A stretch of DNA of 64,000 nt from Isoetes taiwanensis (GCA_021234155.1 JAJEKV010000003.1:33277166-33341165), one strand, 5' to 3'. Counted from the first letter of the stretch, positions 1-10,019 are shown. Program-made: numbers and translations. Notes: generated from the letters alone by a model not told the origin.

Positions 1-242
1 CCCCTCAGGCACACTTTTGCATAGGCCGATCATGCTATGACGTGCTTGTAGCCCTCCCGAGACGCAATCCCAAGGAATCACCCTTCAGACTACCCGGGTT
101 ACATCTCCCGGTTTGATGAGGCAGTCGGGAGGCGCCCCTCCCTGCATGACGGAGGGCCTTGCCGTGGTGATTATTCGCCATGGGAGGGGAAGTCCCGTGA
201 TCTATACGATCGGAGCATCATTATGGACTCGAGCCGCCAGCA
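1..242 (+). repeat. 5' LTR remnant with an internal inverted segment
   Basis: Bases 145-242 match the 3' LTR end at 11466-11562 in the same orientation: both carry CATGACGGAGGGCCTTGCCG and end near GGACTCGAGC. Bases 1-140 match the 3' LTR at about 10985-11130 in reverse-complement orientation at high identity. The roughly 335 bp that separate these two blocks in the 3' LTR are missing. Either this LTR suffered an inversion plus deletion, or the first 140 bases belong to a second, oppositely oriented copy fused to it. Confidence 0.75.
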
Positions 243-256
243 GGTATCGTGAGCCG
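241..256 (+). other. Degenerate primer binding site (initiator Met tRNA type)
   Basis: Directly after the LTR end the sequence GGTATCGTGAGCC resembles the plant retroelement primer site TGGTATCAGAGCC with one inserted base and small changes. Its position immediately inside the LTR supports the call. The match is imperfect, so this is a moderate-confidence assignment. Confidence 0.45.
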
Positions 257-976
257 TGTTCTCGTGAACCAAAATCAAGTAGACCGCCATACTCTAACCT
301 TCGTTAGTTGAGGATGAAAAAAAAAAAAAAAAAAAACTTGTCTAGAAAGTTCCAACTCGCACACCCGTGTGTTAGTTGGCTTAGTATGGGACGAATGACC
401 GGGTTGTAGAGATAGTGTTTCTTAGCGAAGGGGTTAAAGTTGGAAATTAGGGTTAGAAACTTAGATTTTGTTTTCGCCATAACTCCCTCCTCGTGAGTTC
501 GGATCGACCAGATTATTGCTCCAATGGGTCGAAAGTGCATCCGAAATAATTCTAAAGGAGTCGCTGCCGTCGCAAGGGGACCAAAAGGTCAAACCAAGGG
601 CGGCGCTTGATATGGTTTGGACGACTTAGAACGCCGAAAGAAACACGATAACCGGGGTCGGCCTTCAGATTTTTTTTGATATTTTTTTTTTTAGTTTTTT
701 TTTAAGAAAGAAAAAAAAAAAGAAGTTTAAAATTTAAAATTTAAAAAGTTAAACGGCCGCTCTTTTTGGAGTTCCTTTCTTGTATCTGCCGCCGCCGCTT
801 TCGACGCATAGCCGCCAGACCTGCGCGCCCAAACCTTGTCTCTCCTTTTTCCAAATGTTCCTCGTGACCTAGCGCCACCTTTATCGCTTCTCCTCTAAGC
901 GGGCCAAATTACTTATGGCCATCACTAAGACCACTTTGGACCCTTTCTAGCCTTAATATACCCAAAAATCTATGCC
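257..976. other. Retrotransposon leader, no recognisable gene
   Basis: It contains an A-run at 316-334, mixed T- and A-rich low-complexity sequence at 667-750, and a GC-richer part around 780-900. The short ORFs here show no recognisable domain. It is probably 5' leader or captured non-coding DNA. Confidence 0.5.
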
Positions 977-1198
977 ATGATCGCGAAGCACATGGCCACT
1001 AACAGCGACGTGGTAGACATCCTTCTGAATGAGCTAGTACAACGTTTTAGTGATAACCTAAGGATCCCTTATCCTATATTCCACTTCTCGGAGCAGTTTT
1101 TGATCGAGCTGAATCTCCATCAGCTGCCATATACCATGGTCGAGCAGCGACCTCGACAGTGTTATGGTGTTGATCAAGTTTTTATCCACCGAGTGTGA
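977..1198 (+). CDS. Hypothetical 73-residue ORF in the retrotransposon leader
   Basis: This ATG-initiated ORF encodes 73 residues starting MIAKHMATNSDVVDILL. No domain is recognised. It precedes the H3-like reading frame and lies in the extra region between the 5' LTR and gag. It may be a fragment of a longer captured gene or an accidental ORF. Confidence 0.25.
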   Translation: MIAKHMATNSDVVDILLNELVQRFSDNLRIPYPIFHFSEQFLIELNLHQLPYTMVEQRPRQCYGVDQVFIHRV

Positions 1199-1254
1199 AG
1201 AACACTTTCGGAGGGCCATTCAGACTTGAGGCGGCCCGTGATCCCAGCTTTTAG

Positions 1255-1752
1255 CCTGTGGACGCACATCGAACTAGAGAGGGCGATACGCACAATACCG
1301 GAGTAAGGAGTATAGATATCTTGGCCATGGGTGGGCTATTATTAACCATGAAGCATTCGAGCTACCCCCATATGAGTGGCACGACGCTTCCCAGGGATTC
1401 ATTTGGGGTGAAATCCCCGATATCGATCGCAATATCCGATACATGTCCGGATGGATATGGTTCGTCGACCGACCGCTATCAAGCAATTGATCCGGCGATC
1501 GCGTTCCGGCATTTTTCCAGTGAAAGCCGATATGGAACGCGTGCGCCAATTCCGGAGGAACAGGAAGGCACAAAAGCAGAGCGGCTACATAAAGAGCAAC
1601 AGATAAAACCAAAGAGGACCTACACCGGCAGACCCGATAAACCGGGCCAGAGAACCAGCAGGGCCTCAACAAAGGATGAGCCACCGAGGGAAACGACGGA
1701 GGGAAGTCCGTGGGCCCATAAGTCCCAAGATCAATATAGAGAGAGAAGTTGA
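1255..1752 (+). CDS. Hypothetical basic ORF in frame with the H3-like ORF
   Basis: This open frame of about 165 codons has no ATG at its beginning. Its C-terminal half is very hydrophilic and rich in Lys, Arg, Thr, Pro and Glu. It stops at a TGA at 1750-1752, and the same frame reopens at once and runs through the histone fold to 2193. It could therefore be the disordered N-terminal part of one larger H3-containing protein, separated by a single stop. No homology is recognised. Confidence 0.35.
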   Translation, partial: PVDAHRTREGDTHNTGVRSIDILAMGGLLLTMKHSSYPHMSGTTLPRDSFGVKSPISIAISDTCPDGYGSSTDRYQAIDPAIAFRHFSSESRYGTRAPIPEEQEGTKAERLHKEQQIKPKRTYTGRPDKPGQRTSRASTKDEPPRETTEGSPWAHKSQDQYRERS

Positions 1753-1755
1753 AGG

Positions 1756-2193
1756 TTGTCGGCACCATTGGGAAGAATACGAGTGCCGCTAGAGCGTGAA
1801 TGGGTGGATGCTTCCCACTCCCACCCTATTACCGCGGGTAAGAGCGGCACCACGAGGAAGGGACCGATCCCCAAACCTCCTCCCTCCGGAAGAAGCCCCA
1901 TCGGTTCGCCGGTCTGTACCGTGGCCTTACGGGAGATCCGTAAGTATCAGAAGACCGCGGAGCTTCTGATAAGGAAGCTACCCTTTCAGAGATTGGTTCG
2001 GGAAATAGCACAAGAATTCAAAACCGATCTTCGCCTCCACCTTTCTGCGATTTTGGCTTTACAGAGGGTCAAGCTTTCCTACCTCATAGCACTTTTTAGT
2101 GACGCAAATCTTTGTGCGATACACGCAAAGCGAGTCACTATAATGCCAAAGGACCTCGCCCTTGCCCGGAGGATTCGGGGAGAACGTCCATAG
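1756..2193 (+). CDS. Histone H3-like protein carried inside the retrotransposon
   Basis: Residues 55-145 are a complete histone H3 fold without a break. The alpha-N motif [12 protein letters not shown] is followed by [17 protein letters not shown], then FKTDLR in loop 1, [16 protein letters not shown] around loop 2, and the C-terminal ARRIRGER. Loop 1 has the canonical length, which argues against a CENH3. The normal ARTKQTARKS tail is absent: the 54 preceding residues are unrelated and rich in Pro, Gly and Ser. Helix 2 is altered, with the usual acidic EA(C/S)EAYLVGLFED region replaced by [13 protein letters not shown]. There is no ATG at the start of this frame (TTG at 1756), so the true start is unknown. 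The fold is open while the neighbouring pol genes are full of stops, which suggests a later capture or past selection. Confidence 0.8.
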   Translation: MSAPLGRIRVPLEREWVDASHSHPITAGKSGTTRKGPIPKPPPSGRSPIGSPVCTVALREIRKYQKTAELLIRKLPFQRLVREIAQEFKTDLRLHLSAILALQRVKLSYLIALFSDANLCAIHAKRVTIMPKDLALARRIRGERP

Positions 2194-2358
2194 TGGCCCG
2201 AGGGCATTTTTAATGTATTTAATTTTGCTATATCAATAGAGAAATCCGAATTTTGCTATCGTGTCTTTGTTAGTTGCATTTTAATATTTCTTTCAAAAAA
2301 AAATAAATAAAAAAAAATAAAATAAAAATAAAATAAAAATAATAATAACTGATAGTGA
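2194..2358. other. AT-rich spacer with A/T homopolymer runs
   Basis: After the H3-like stop codon the sequence turns AT-rich, with repeated AAATAAAAT-type runs at 2296-2347. No ORF of note is present. It lies directly upstream of the promoter-like block and may serve as its upstream region. Confidence 0.5.
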
Positions 2359-2390
2359 ATGCTGACGTCAGCATAAGGGTTATAAATACT
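2359..2390 (+). promoter_or_regulatory. CRE/as-1-like palindrome plus TATA box
   Basis: A perfect 16-bp palindrome ATGCTGACGTCAGCAT (2359-2374) contains the bZIP-binding core TGACGTCA. Six bases downstream lies TATAAATACT, a good plant TATA box. An ATG in a strong context (GCCATGG) follows at 2477. This arrangement looks like a genuine RNA polymerase II promoter inside the retrotransposon, independent of the LTR. Function is inferred from motifs and spacing only. Confidence 0.6.
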
Positions 2391-2476
2391 TTAAAGACCG
2401 TTTTAGGGTTTCACTTTCACTTTCGTGTTTTCATTCCACTCTTCCTCCTCCTTCCTTCCAACAAGATTTGGTCGCC

Positions 2477-3877
2477 ATGGATCCGCTTGCTTGGTATCGG
2501 GATGGGGAGCACTGGGATTCCCAAGTGGCCTTCGACCTCTTAGAGCCTTTCCTCTCCCCAAGATATTGACCTCATCTAACATGCGTAAACACCCCCGATT
2601 ATGCCGAAGTTTCTGCAATTTTATGTAGAGGAAATGCTTCCTCTCTCAGTATTCCTTTGGGGAGCCACCTAAACTCTATATTGACCGAAAGCAAAGAGTC
2701 AAGGAAATGCTTGGTGGGGAAAGAGAGGGTATGAGCTACCCCTCGAGGCAAGCTCCGGTGGGCTCGGCGACCCCGGTCGCCGGTCATGAGGGGCAAGAGT
2801 TTCTTGAAGTCTCTTTTGCTCTCGCCATTCTTATGGACCAAGTATGTGGAGGAATGAAACCTTACACCGGGCAGAGAAGGGCAAGGGCCCAGAAATGCCT
2901 GACGAGGAGGAAGACGAAAGTGGGTTGCCATGGACGATTTTGTCCGGTGGAAAACGATTGGCTAGAGATGCCGCATGCGCCGAGGAGGGTGGGCTGGCTT
3001 AAGTTAGATGTTATCCCGGTTATATATCATCAAGGACACGAGTTCCTTCTATTGGAGGACATCATGTGGACATACCACGTAGTGGCGGGACTCAGAGGGA
3101 AAGAGAAGGCGCAGGTTCTCTATGAGCTCGCTGAATACTGCATGGATGACTTCATCGACTTCACGTCCGGGGATCTTCCTCCAGAGGTACATCAGATACT
3201 TCAGTTCCACCATCAAACTATTGAGCCGGCTGAGACACTCCTCCAGCTTAAGGAGCTAGTGCTGCAAGACCCTCCGTCTCAGCCTCCTCCAGAAGCCTTT
3301 ATGGCTACGGGACCTTCAGTCCCAAGTATCAACATGGTTGAGCTTCCCTCACATTCGGATGAGGAAGGAGAAGACCTTTACCACAACCCTGCTCATTCTA
3401 AGGAAGATAGGGAGGAGCTCATGGAAGAAGAGGTTCCTAAGAACCTAGAGAAGGAGATTGACACCTCAGCTTCTTCCCTAGGGAGAGTGTCCGGGAGTCC
3501 TCTTACCCGTTTCTTCCTATCGGCTTTTAGGCAGGGACAGGTCCTTTTTGTGGCACGTGACTTGGGGCCAGAAGCAGAGGCTTCATGGTGGAGCCTCCGC
3601 GCTTTGTCTACTCTTGCAGGCCACAAGAAGCTATCGTACCACATGCTCACTTATGTGTTGGTTCGACGGGATCTCGCCGGCAAATTTTGGGTCGAAAATT
3701 GCACCACTGGATGGACATCAAACTCCTCATGGCAGCTCCATTAGCAGCTTGCATATTCTCCCGAGGTTGTTTCCCTTGCAAATGCTACTGCTTGATCCCA
3801 AGGCCACATTACTCGACATGGGTCCACCGCCACCACCTCCTACACCTATGGAAGAGGATGAGGGGCCTAGCTCCTAG
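2477..3877 (+). pseudogene. Unrecognised extra ORF upstream of gag (frameshifted)
   Basis: An ATG at 2477 opens a short frame starting MDPLAWYRDGEHWDS that stops after 31 codons. Coding-like sequence continues in other frames, with the longest piece at 2707-3744 (345 residues). The 2707-3744 part includes an acidic Glu/Asp-rich middle region (about residues 215-255). A tail in a third frame to 3877 ends in a polyproline stretch followed by PMEEDEGPSS. I infer one gene of about 450 codons broken by at least two frameshifts. No family is recognised. It is driven by the promoter-like block just upstream and looks like a captured or accessory gene. Confidence 0.4.
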
Positions 3878-4129
3878 TTTATTGTGTTAGGTATTGTAGG
3901 AGTTTAGCCTTTGGCTACTCAACCCATATGAGCTATGCGTTCATGTTCTTCAAGCAATTTTGAATACAATTCAATTGTTTTTTTCCTTCAATACTTGTTT
4001 TTTTTCTCTCCTTTGGAGTTGGAAGTATAAGGAACAATTCAGTTATAGTATATTCATTCTTGTCGACATTACATTTCTGCATGGGATAGAGGAAGATGAA
4101 GAGGAAATACCTGACGCCGCTAATGATGA
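3878..4129. other. Short non-coding spacer
   Basis: T-rich sequence following the polyproline C-terminus. No domain or regulatory motif is clear. Confidence 0.4.
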
Positions 4130-4541
4130 ATGACGAGCCACCACCACCTACGAAGCTATAATGAAGAGGATGGCGAGTATGACGAAGGTGAGGACGGCTA
4201 TGATGAAGAGGATGGCGAGTACGATGACGGTCATGACAGTTATGGGGAGGATGAATCAGGGGATGAGGGCGAGCCCTATGACCCCCTTAAGGGTCTTGAG
4301 ATTGTTAATATCCTTCGAGTATGCGCCTTCAACCATCTGCGGCAAACCCTCCAAATATGGAACTATTGGGACATGACCAAACAGAGGCCTTTATGGAAAC
4401 CAGCGATTTCCTTTGGCAAATTTTCTATGCACTTCGCGACCTCTTCAACTTATTAATCATTAGTCCCACCACGGATTATCAATATGTGATTATTCGGGCA
4501 TGGGCTTGCTATAAAATGGTTAGAGCCGATGCGGAGTATTA
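4130..4541 (+). pseudogene. Acidic repeat ORF (Asp/Glu/Tyr/Gly rich)
   Basis: An open frame at 4130-4456 encodes imperfect repeats of the type EEDGEYDEGEDGYDEE, from a tandemly repeated GATGAAGAGGATGGCGAGTA unit. After 4320 a coding-like frame continues in another phase to 4541. The acidic repeat suggests a disordered, charged segment. Function is unknown, and the frame change indicates decay. Confidence 0.35.
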
Positions 4542-4911
4542 ATTCTACTCCATTTTGTACCCCTTTGCCCACATCTAGACCGGATGTCCACACGGTCTTT
4601 GTGTAGCTACGTGTGTTTATTTAAAGTTGCCTTGTGCATAATCCTCAGTTTTGGAGGCATAGCCTCGAGTTTCGATGTAATAGTCTGTACATGTAATCAC
4701 GACCTCTTTTTCTTAATAAAACTGTTTTCTTAAGTTCCGTTGTTACGTCATATTTTTTTTCTTGTGTTGTCATACCTGGGATATGTTGCTTATCACCTCC
4801 TCTTCCTACTTAGGCGACAAGCGTCCTTGGACAACACACATTCTCAACCGGGTTGGTCTCACCCCGCACCGAGAACTTCCACGATTATGAAGCCAACTTA
4901 CGAGCTCGCAT
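4542..4911. other. Spacer with poly(A) signal before gag
   Basis: It contains AATAAA at 4715-4720 in a T-rich context, which could end a transcript of the extra ORFs. Otherwise no coding sequence is recognised until the gag ATG at 4912. Confidence 0.4.
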
Positions 4912-5654
4912 ATGTCTTCCAAAGAAAATCACCCGCGTGAGTATGGACCCGATTCCGCTCCAATAAACGTGCCGCCACCACCGGCGCCTCCACTGGCACC
5001 TCCAGCTGCTAAGGCACGTCGATCCAAGAGGACACGCTCTACTTCCTCTTCTGATGCAGCCTCGGAGTCCTCTGACTCCTCTGATTCCTCTGAGGATGAG
5101 GCTGACCATGCTAGGGCCAGTAAAAAGGATTATCAAAAGACCGTTGATTCCGCCATTACGAGTATCTGGAAGAATCGGAAGCTTGCGCAGTTTTCGGGTA
5201 AAACTCGAAATGGGGTTGACGCAGAGTCATGGCTAGATGAAATGCAGGAATTTGGAAAATCATACGGAATGACTGAGAAAGATATTGGCAAGGTCGCCAC
5301 TACCAATCTCACAGGTTCGGCACGGATTTGGTGGAAGGGATATGCCCGTTCTCATGGGCTTACCAGGGGTAGGTGCCGTTACAAAATTTTTGCCAAGGCT
5401 TTCAAATCACACTATGTGCCCAAGGCTCATCGCCGCCGCCAGATTCAGACTTTTACCGCTTGGAGCGTAAAAAACATGACCGTCCCAAGCTTATACCGAC
5501 GAGTTTATCGCTGCGCTTGTATGTACCGAGCATCAATGGCCGGGCGCTTGAGGGTTACATAGAGGGTCTATCCCCTACTCTCAAAAAAATGGTTCTGCCT
5601 ATCGACCCTAAGAGCGATTCTGCGAAGCCGAGGCAAAGGCACTTTCGGTCTTGA
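4912..5654 (+). pseudogene. Ty3/gypsy gag (capsid) polyprotein, frameshifted
   Basis: The ORF starts at an ATG with a Pro-rich stretch, then a Ser/Asp/Glu-rich segment. The retrotransposon gag domain follows from about residue 90, with FSGKTRNGVDAESWLDEMQ and the hallmark GSARIWWKGY. Near 5450 the frame breaks, and coding similarity continues in the next phase to 5654 (LEGYIEGLSPTLKKMV). Gag assembles the cytoplasmic virus-like particle that carries the element RNA (family knowledge). The frameshift makes this copy non-functional. Confidence 0.8.
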
Positions 5655-6119
5655 AGAGGACACTCCACGCGATCAGGGCCCCACGAGCCTCTTCATTCAA
5701 CCGTAAGAACAAGAGCTATACTCCCTAAGGGGCGCCAAGCCCTGTGGCCTCCTGCCTCTACCGCTTATCGAAGCGATAAGAACGTTTCTTTCTACTACCG
5801 GATAAGCCTATCAACGCCGCAGTGACTTTAGGGATATTCTCCAAGCTATTCCTAGGGACCAGCGAGAAACGATTCGTATAAGGAGAAAGCTTGTTATAGG
5901 TGTTTTCAACCAGGCCACCGTATGCGAGTGTCCTTTATTACCCGTGACGGTCCAAGCCGCTTTTAGCCGACATGGATTGGGAAGAACCACCAAATACCGG
6001 GCGAGGAGGATGCGCTGATTATATTACCGGTGAGTCTCATATTTTCGCCTAGCCGTTGAGGCGGGCCAAGCCAACCAATGACCTTCGTAATCTCTGATTG
6101 GGTCAAATAGATTGTAAAC
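5655..6119 (+). pseudogene. Degenerate gag C-terminus with zinc-knuckle remnant
   Basis: At about 5886-5940 the frame reads KACYRCFQPGHRMR and then shifts before the final Cys. This is a CCHC zinc knuckle (CX2CX4HX4C) that has lost its last position through a small deletion. Such knuckles bind the packaged RNA. The surrounding sequence has several stops and no other domain can be read with confidence. Confidence 0.6.
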
Positions 6120-6446
6120 CTTTTTGTCATTCTTATGGATACGGGTAGTACTCATAACTTTGCATCTCCTAGAATGGCGGAAATCTTACGATTACACCTC
6201 TTAAGTCTAAGCCCCGTCCGGTTCTGGCACGGCCGTGGTGCTTGCGTCGCCTATACTTTCGGGGTCGGTATCAATTTGAATATTCGGGTACCGGGGGCAC
6301 CGGTTGCTCTCGGCGAAATAATGGATATTGGTCTGTATGATCTCATTGTGGGGATGGAATTCTTGGCAGCTACTAAAAAACCAACATTGACCGTGAGAAG
6401 CGAAGTCACTTTCAATGCGCGCCAATGGAGCCCGAGTTTACGATAG
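6120..6446 (+). pseudogene. Retrotransposon aspartic protease remnant
   Basis: The frame carries the catalytic signature LMDTGSTHNFAS (D-T-G-S) and about 60 residues later the flap and strand region ending YDLIVGMEFLAA, as in gypsy proteases. This dimeric enzyme normally cleaves the gag-pol polyprotein. The segment is open for about 100 codons but is no longer continuous with the gag and RT frames. Confidence 0.75.
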
Positions 6447-6636
6447 CGGGTAAGCGATTAACCCTATTATGCAATGTATTTCATTACGCCAATTGCATAG
6501 GGCTCTCGTGAAGTCACAAGTTACAGGCATGATCCGACTTGCTTGGTGGAAGCCAAGCCTAAAACAGGATGAGGCCCTTGATGCCTTACCTCCGCAATAG
6601 CCGCAATCCTTCGAGAATATCATGATTTTTTCCCGA
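6447..6636. other. Degenerate protease-RT linker
   Basis: No continuous frame. By position it is the linker between protease and reverse transcriptase. Confidence 0.4.
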
Positions 6637-7543
6637 TGAAATCCGCTACCACCTTTCGGGGTGTGGAATGTGAAATTGCTTTGGAACCGGCACGGCCTAC
6701 CAAAAAAGGCCCCGTGACGGATGAGTCTCCCGAGTTAACCGAGCTTAAGACACACTGCAGGGAACTCCTTAAGTTAGGCTTCATCGGGGCCTAGTGTATC
6801 ACCCTTTGGAGCCCCAATACTTTTTGTTAAGAAAAGGATGGCACCATCATATTTAATGTGCATTGATTACCGCCAATTAAATAAGCATACCATTAAGAAT
6901 CGTTATGCTTTACCAAGGGCCGACGATCTTATGGATCAGTTGCAAGGGGCTAAATATTTCTCCAAGATTGATCTTCGCTCAGTTATCACCGGATCACAAT
7001 TAAGGAGGATGACATCCATAAGTCCGCTTTTCGCTACTTTCGTTCGGCCATTATGAATTTACAAATATGCCATTTGGTCTAACCAATGCGCCCGCCACCT
7101 TTATGTTTTATGAATGATGTCTTCCGGAATATCTCGATGACTTTGTTGTTATCTTCTTTGATGATATCCTGATATATAGTAAGACATTGGAAGATCATGC
7201 ACGGCACCTTCGCTTGGCATTGCAAAAGCTACGACGACGTCAGTTGTTTGCCAAGTTCTCTAAGTGTCGTTTTGCCACCACCAAGGTGGATTATTTGGGT
7301 CATATTGTATCCGCAGATGGCATAGCTACTGACCCAGCTAAAATCGAGGCAGTTAAAGAATGGCCCATTCCAACCAATGTGTCCGAGGTTCGCGGCGGTT
7401 TCGGGCTTGGCGGGTATTACCGTAAATTTGTCAAGGATTTTGCCAAGCTTGCTGCACCTCTTACCGATCTGACCAAGCATGATAAAGTCGGGGGATTGAT
7501 GGCCCATCGGAAGGACAAGGTCCGGGCGGCTTTCAAGCCTTAA
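6637..7543 (+). pseudogene. Ty3/gypsy reverse transcriptase, multiple breaks
   Basis: Blocks typical of gypsy RT appear in order but in different frames: KDGTI near 6835, [18 protein letters not shown] at 6862-6920, FSKIDLRS at 6957-6980, YHRI, PFGLTNAPATF near 7070-7110, and the catalytic FFDDILIYSKT near 7150-7185. The thumb region VDYLGHIVSADGI and the YYRKFVKDFAKLAAPL block follow. The enzyme would copy element RNA to cDNA. At least four frame changes or stops separate the blocks. Confidence 0.85.
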
Positions 7544-7545
7544 AG

Positions 7546-7965
7546 GATGCTCTAACCCGCGCTCCCGGCCTTACAATGCCGGATCCCGAAAAGGATAAAT
7601 GGGTTGCTACAGATGCTAGTAAAATAGCTACTGGGGGTGTTCTAATGCAAGAGGGGCGCGTACTTGCTTATGACTCCCGAAAAATGAATGATGCCGAGCA
7701 ACGATATCCTACGCATGACCGGGAGTTGCTTGCGGTTGTACCGGAGCTTTGCGTATTTGGCGGCATTATCTACTTGGAAGGCGATTTCAGTTAGACAACG
7801 ATCACCAAAGCCTCCAAGATATTTTCACGCAACCTCATCTCAATTTGAGACAAAGACGATGGATGGAATTCCTGGAAGAATATGATTTTCAGGTCATTTA
7901 TAAACCGGGTAAGCATAATGTGGTTGCTGACGCCCTTTCCAGACATCCATTAGTCACTCGCATGC
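7546..7965 (+). pseudogene. RNase H domain of gypsy pol, frameshifted
   Basis: The first half reads KWVATDASKIATGGVLMQ with the catalytic Asp, then the Glu in YPTHDRELLAVV. A frameshift at about 7750 moves coding to the next phase, which continues through HYLLGRRFQLDNDHQSLQ and the conserved NVVADALSRHP ending. RNase H removes RNA from the hybrid during reverse transcription. Confidence 0.85.
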
Positions 7966-9000
7966 ATTGTAATGCTATATCCACGCTCTCTAGTGAGTTT
8001 GGGAAACAGATTCAACAAACCCTTCCTACGGGATCGAAATTCCGTGAAGTATGGCGCGATCTATGTAAAGAAGCCGAACGGATAAGGAGAGAAACACCTT
8101 CCGGACACTATAAGAAAGAGGGTGAACTCCTTTATTATAAGGACAAGTTGTGTGTTCCTGCGACATCTGTTCGGCAACTCATTCTCCATGATACACATAA
8201 CAGTCCAATCGCGGGACATGCGGGATTTATGAAAACATATTTCAAAATCCGCTCCGGCTATTTCGGCGGGCATGAAAAAGCACATTGCCCGACTACATTA
8301 GATGCGATTGCCGGACTTGTCGACAAACAAAGCGAACAGTTGCGTATTCCGGGTGAATTGCAACCCCTCGACGTACCCAATGCCAAGTGGGAAGTTATTA
8401 CCATGGATTTTATCGTGGGGCTCCCGCGTACCTTAAGGGGGTTCGATGCCTTAATGGTAGTGGTCGACAAACTTTCTAAAATGGCACATTTCTTGCCATG
8501 TCGTACCCGCGGATCTTGCATTGAATCTTGCCTTGCTTTTCACTAAGGAAGTTTTCGTTTACATGGGATGCCCCGTACCATTATCTCAGATCGGGATCCC
8601 AAGTTTGTTAGTGCATTCTGGAAGGATTTCTTTAGCACTATACAGACTAAGCTTGCTATGAGCACAGCTTATCACCCTCAGACAGATGGCCAGACCGAAC
8701 GTACCAATCGCATTATTGAAGATATGTTTGCGTGGCTATATGTGCGGAACAAACAATCTCAATGGGCGACTATATTTATTTGGTGGAGTTTGCCTACAAC
8801 AAAGTATTTACTAAATAGGAGTCTTCTAAGATGTCTCCTTTTATGATCAACTACGGCTATCAATGCCTCACACCGCACACGTGGCATAATCCAGGTCTCC
8901 AAGGTTGAGGTTTCTCGGCCAGTTTGCTTGCGATATGCAAGGCTTAGTTGAGGAGGTTCGAGCATATTTGTTAGTCTGCGAGAGCTCGGCAAAAGAGTCT
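7966..9000 (+). pseudogene. Integrase (zinc finger and DDE core), broken
   Basis: LILHDTHNSPIAGHAGF (near 8185-8230) is the HH part of the N-terminal HHCC zinc finger; the downstream Cys pair is degraded. The core domain begins WEVITMDFIVGLP with the first catalytic Asp. The second Asp is in [10 protein letters not shown] (8575-8610), and the Glu lies in [16 protein letters not shown] (8672-8720). A stop at 8546 and later ones break the frame. Downstream to about 9000 only scattered fragments remain. Confidence 0.85.
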
Positions 9001-9248
9001 AGCAGATCGGCACCGTACACCTCGAGAGTTTCAAGTGGATGATTCCGTTTGGTTTAAGATAAAGGTGAAACAAGCCAAGCTTAAAATTGGCAATTGTAAG
9101 AAGCTTGCACCTCGATGGGCGGGCCCATTTCGATATAACGGAATCGGATAGGGCCTCAGCCTACGGTTGGATCTACCCGCACATCTAAAGATCCATAAAG
9201 TCTTCCACGTGAGTCTTCTCAAAGCATCATCCGATCCCGAAGAGGTAC
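9001..9248. other. Degenerate integrase C-terminus
   Basis: By position this is the SH3-like C-terminal integrase region. Reading in mixed frames gives gypsy-like pieces such as KVFHVSLL near 9195-9220. No continuous ORF. Confidence 0.45.
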
Positions 9249-9512
9249 TTGATACACCAACACTTCGGAAATGATCAAGATCGGTTGGAAATTGTCCCGA
9301 AGCTCTACTTGATCGTGCCTATAAACAAACCCATGAACTCGATTCTACAATATCTGGTCAAGTGGAAACATTTACCCACGGAGGACGCGACATGGGTCCT
9401 TAAGGCGGATTTGGATAAGACTTACCCAGACTTTATGAAGGAATGCCATGGCCGCACCATCCACGATGACATCATCTCCAACTCGGATGGTAAGCAGACT
9501 GTTATAGTGTGA
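9249..9512 (+). pseudogene. Chromodomain at the end of gypsy pol
   Basis: The frame reads LQYLVKWKHLPTEDATWV followed by YPDFMKECHG, the characteristic chromodomain core (Y-L-V-K-W, E-x-x-T-W). In chromoviruses this module directs integration towards particular chromatin (family knowledge). The stop at 9510-9512 probably represents the natural pol terminus. Confidence 0.8.
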
Positions 9513-10006
9513 CAGGGGTCATACCAATGTGACCTCCAGGAGTCATGGAGGCATCCTAGGTGGGAAACTGTGCATGAAGGCATTCCTGATAGGACGCAAT
9601 CGTCTGCGGCTATGATGGGACTAAGGCCCTTCCTTCTGCCCGAGATGCATGCAAGCCCTAGACATGATAGGACCCTTGCATTCATATTTCATGTTCTTTA
9701 AGGGGTGGTCCTTCAACCACATTACTTAACTTAATTCTTAACACAAACCGACGTCTTCTTGCGGGGCCGGTGGGAGCTCCCCTAAAGGCTGGCTGAAGAC
9801 TAAAGGCCTTGTGTTATAGGCCCTAATTGTGTTTTGGATTCCATTTGTTTTACCTTGTGTTTGCAAGTCGGTTTAGTTTAAATTTGTGTCTTTGAAGTGG
9901 ATTTGGTTTATCGGCGTGTAAACCTTCAAGTTATTTTCATAAATAAGTACTTTTGTTTTTTTACTCTTCCCTTCACTACTCTAATGCCGAGGGGCGGCAT
10001 TAATTC
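9513..10006. other. Retrotransposon 3' untranslated region
   Basis: No recognisable coding sequence between the pol stop and the polypurine tract. Confidence 0.6.
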
Positions 10007-10019
10007 AAGAAGGGGAGAA
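10007..10019 (+). other. Polypurine tract
   Basis: AAGAAGGGGAGAA lies immediately before TGTGACGTTCC, the TG-start of the 3' LTR. This is where plus-strand DNA synthesis is primed in LTR elements. Confidence 0.75.

Noticed and set aside
113-307. 64-codon ORF across the 5' LTR end
   Set aside because: It crosses the LTR/primer-site boundary and has no motif.
1274-1768. 164-codon minus-strand ORF opposite the H3-like leader
   Set aside because: Shadow of the + strand frame. It has no domain.
1756-2193. Centromeric CENH3 assignment
   Set aside because: Loop 1 has canonical H3 length and the core is close to canonical H3; only the tail and part of helix 2 diverge.
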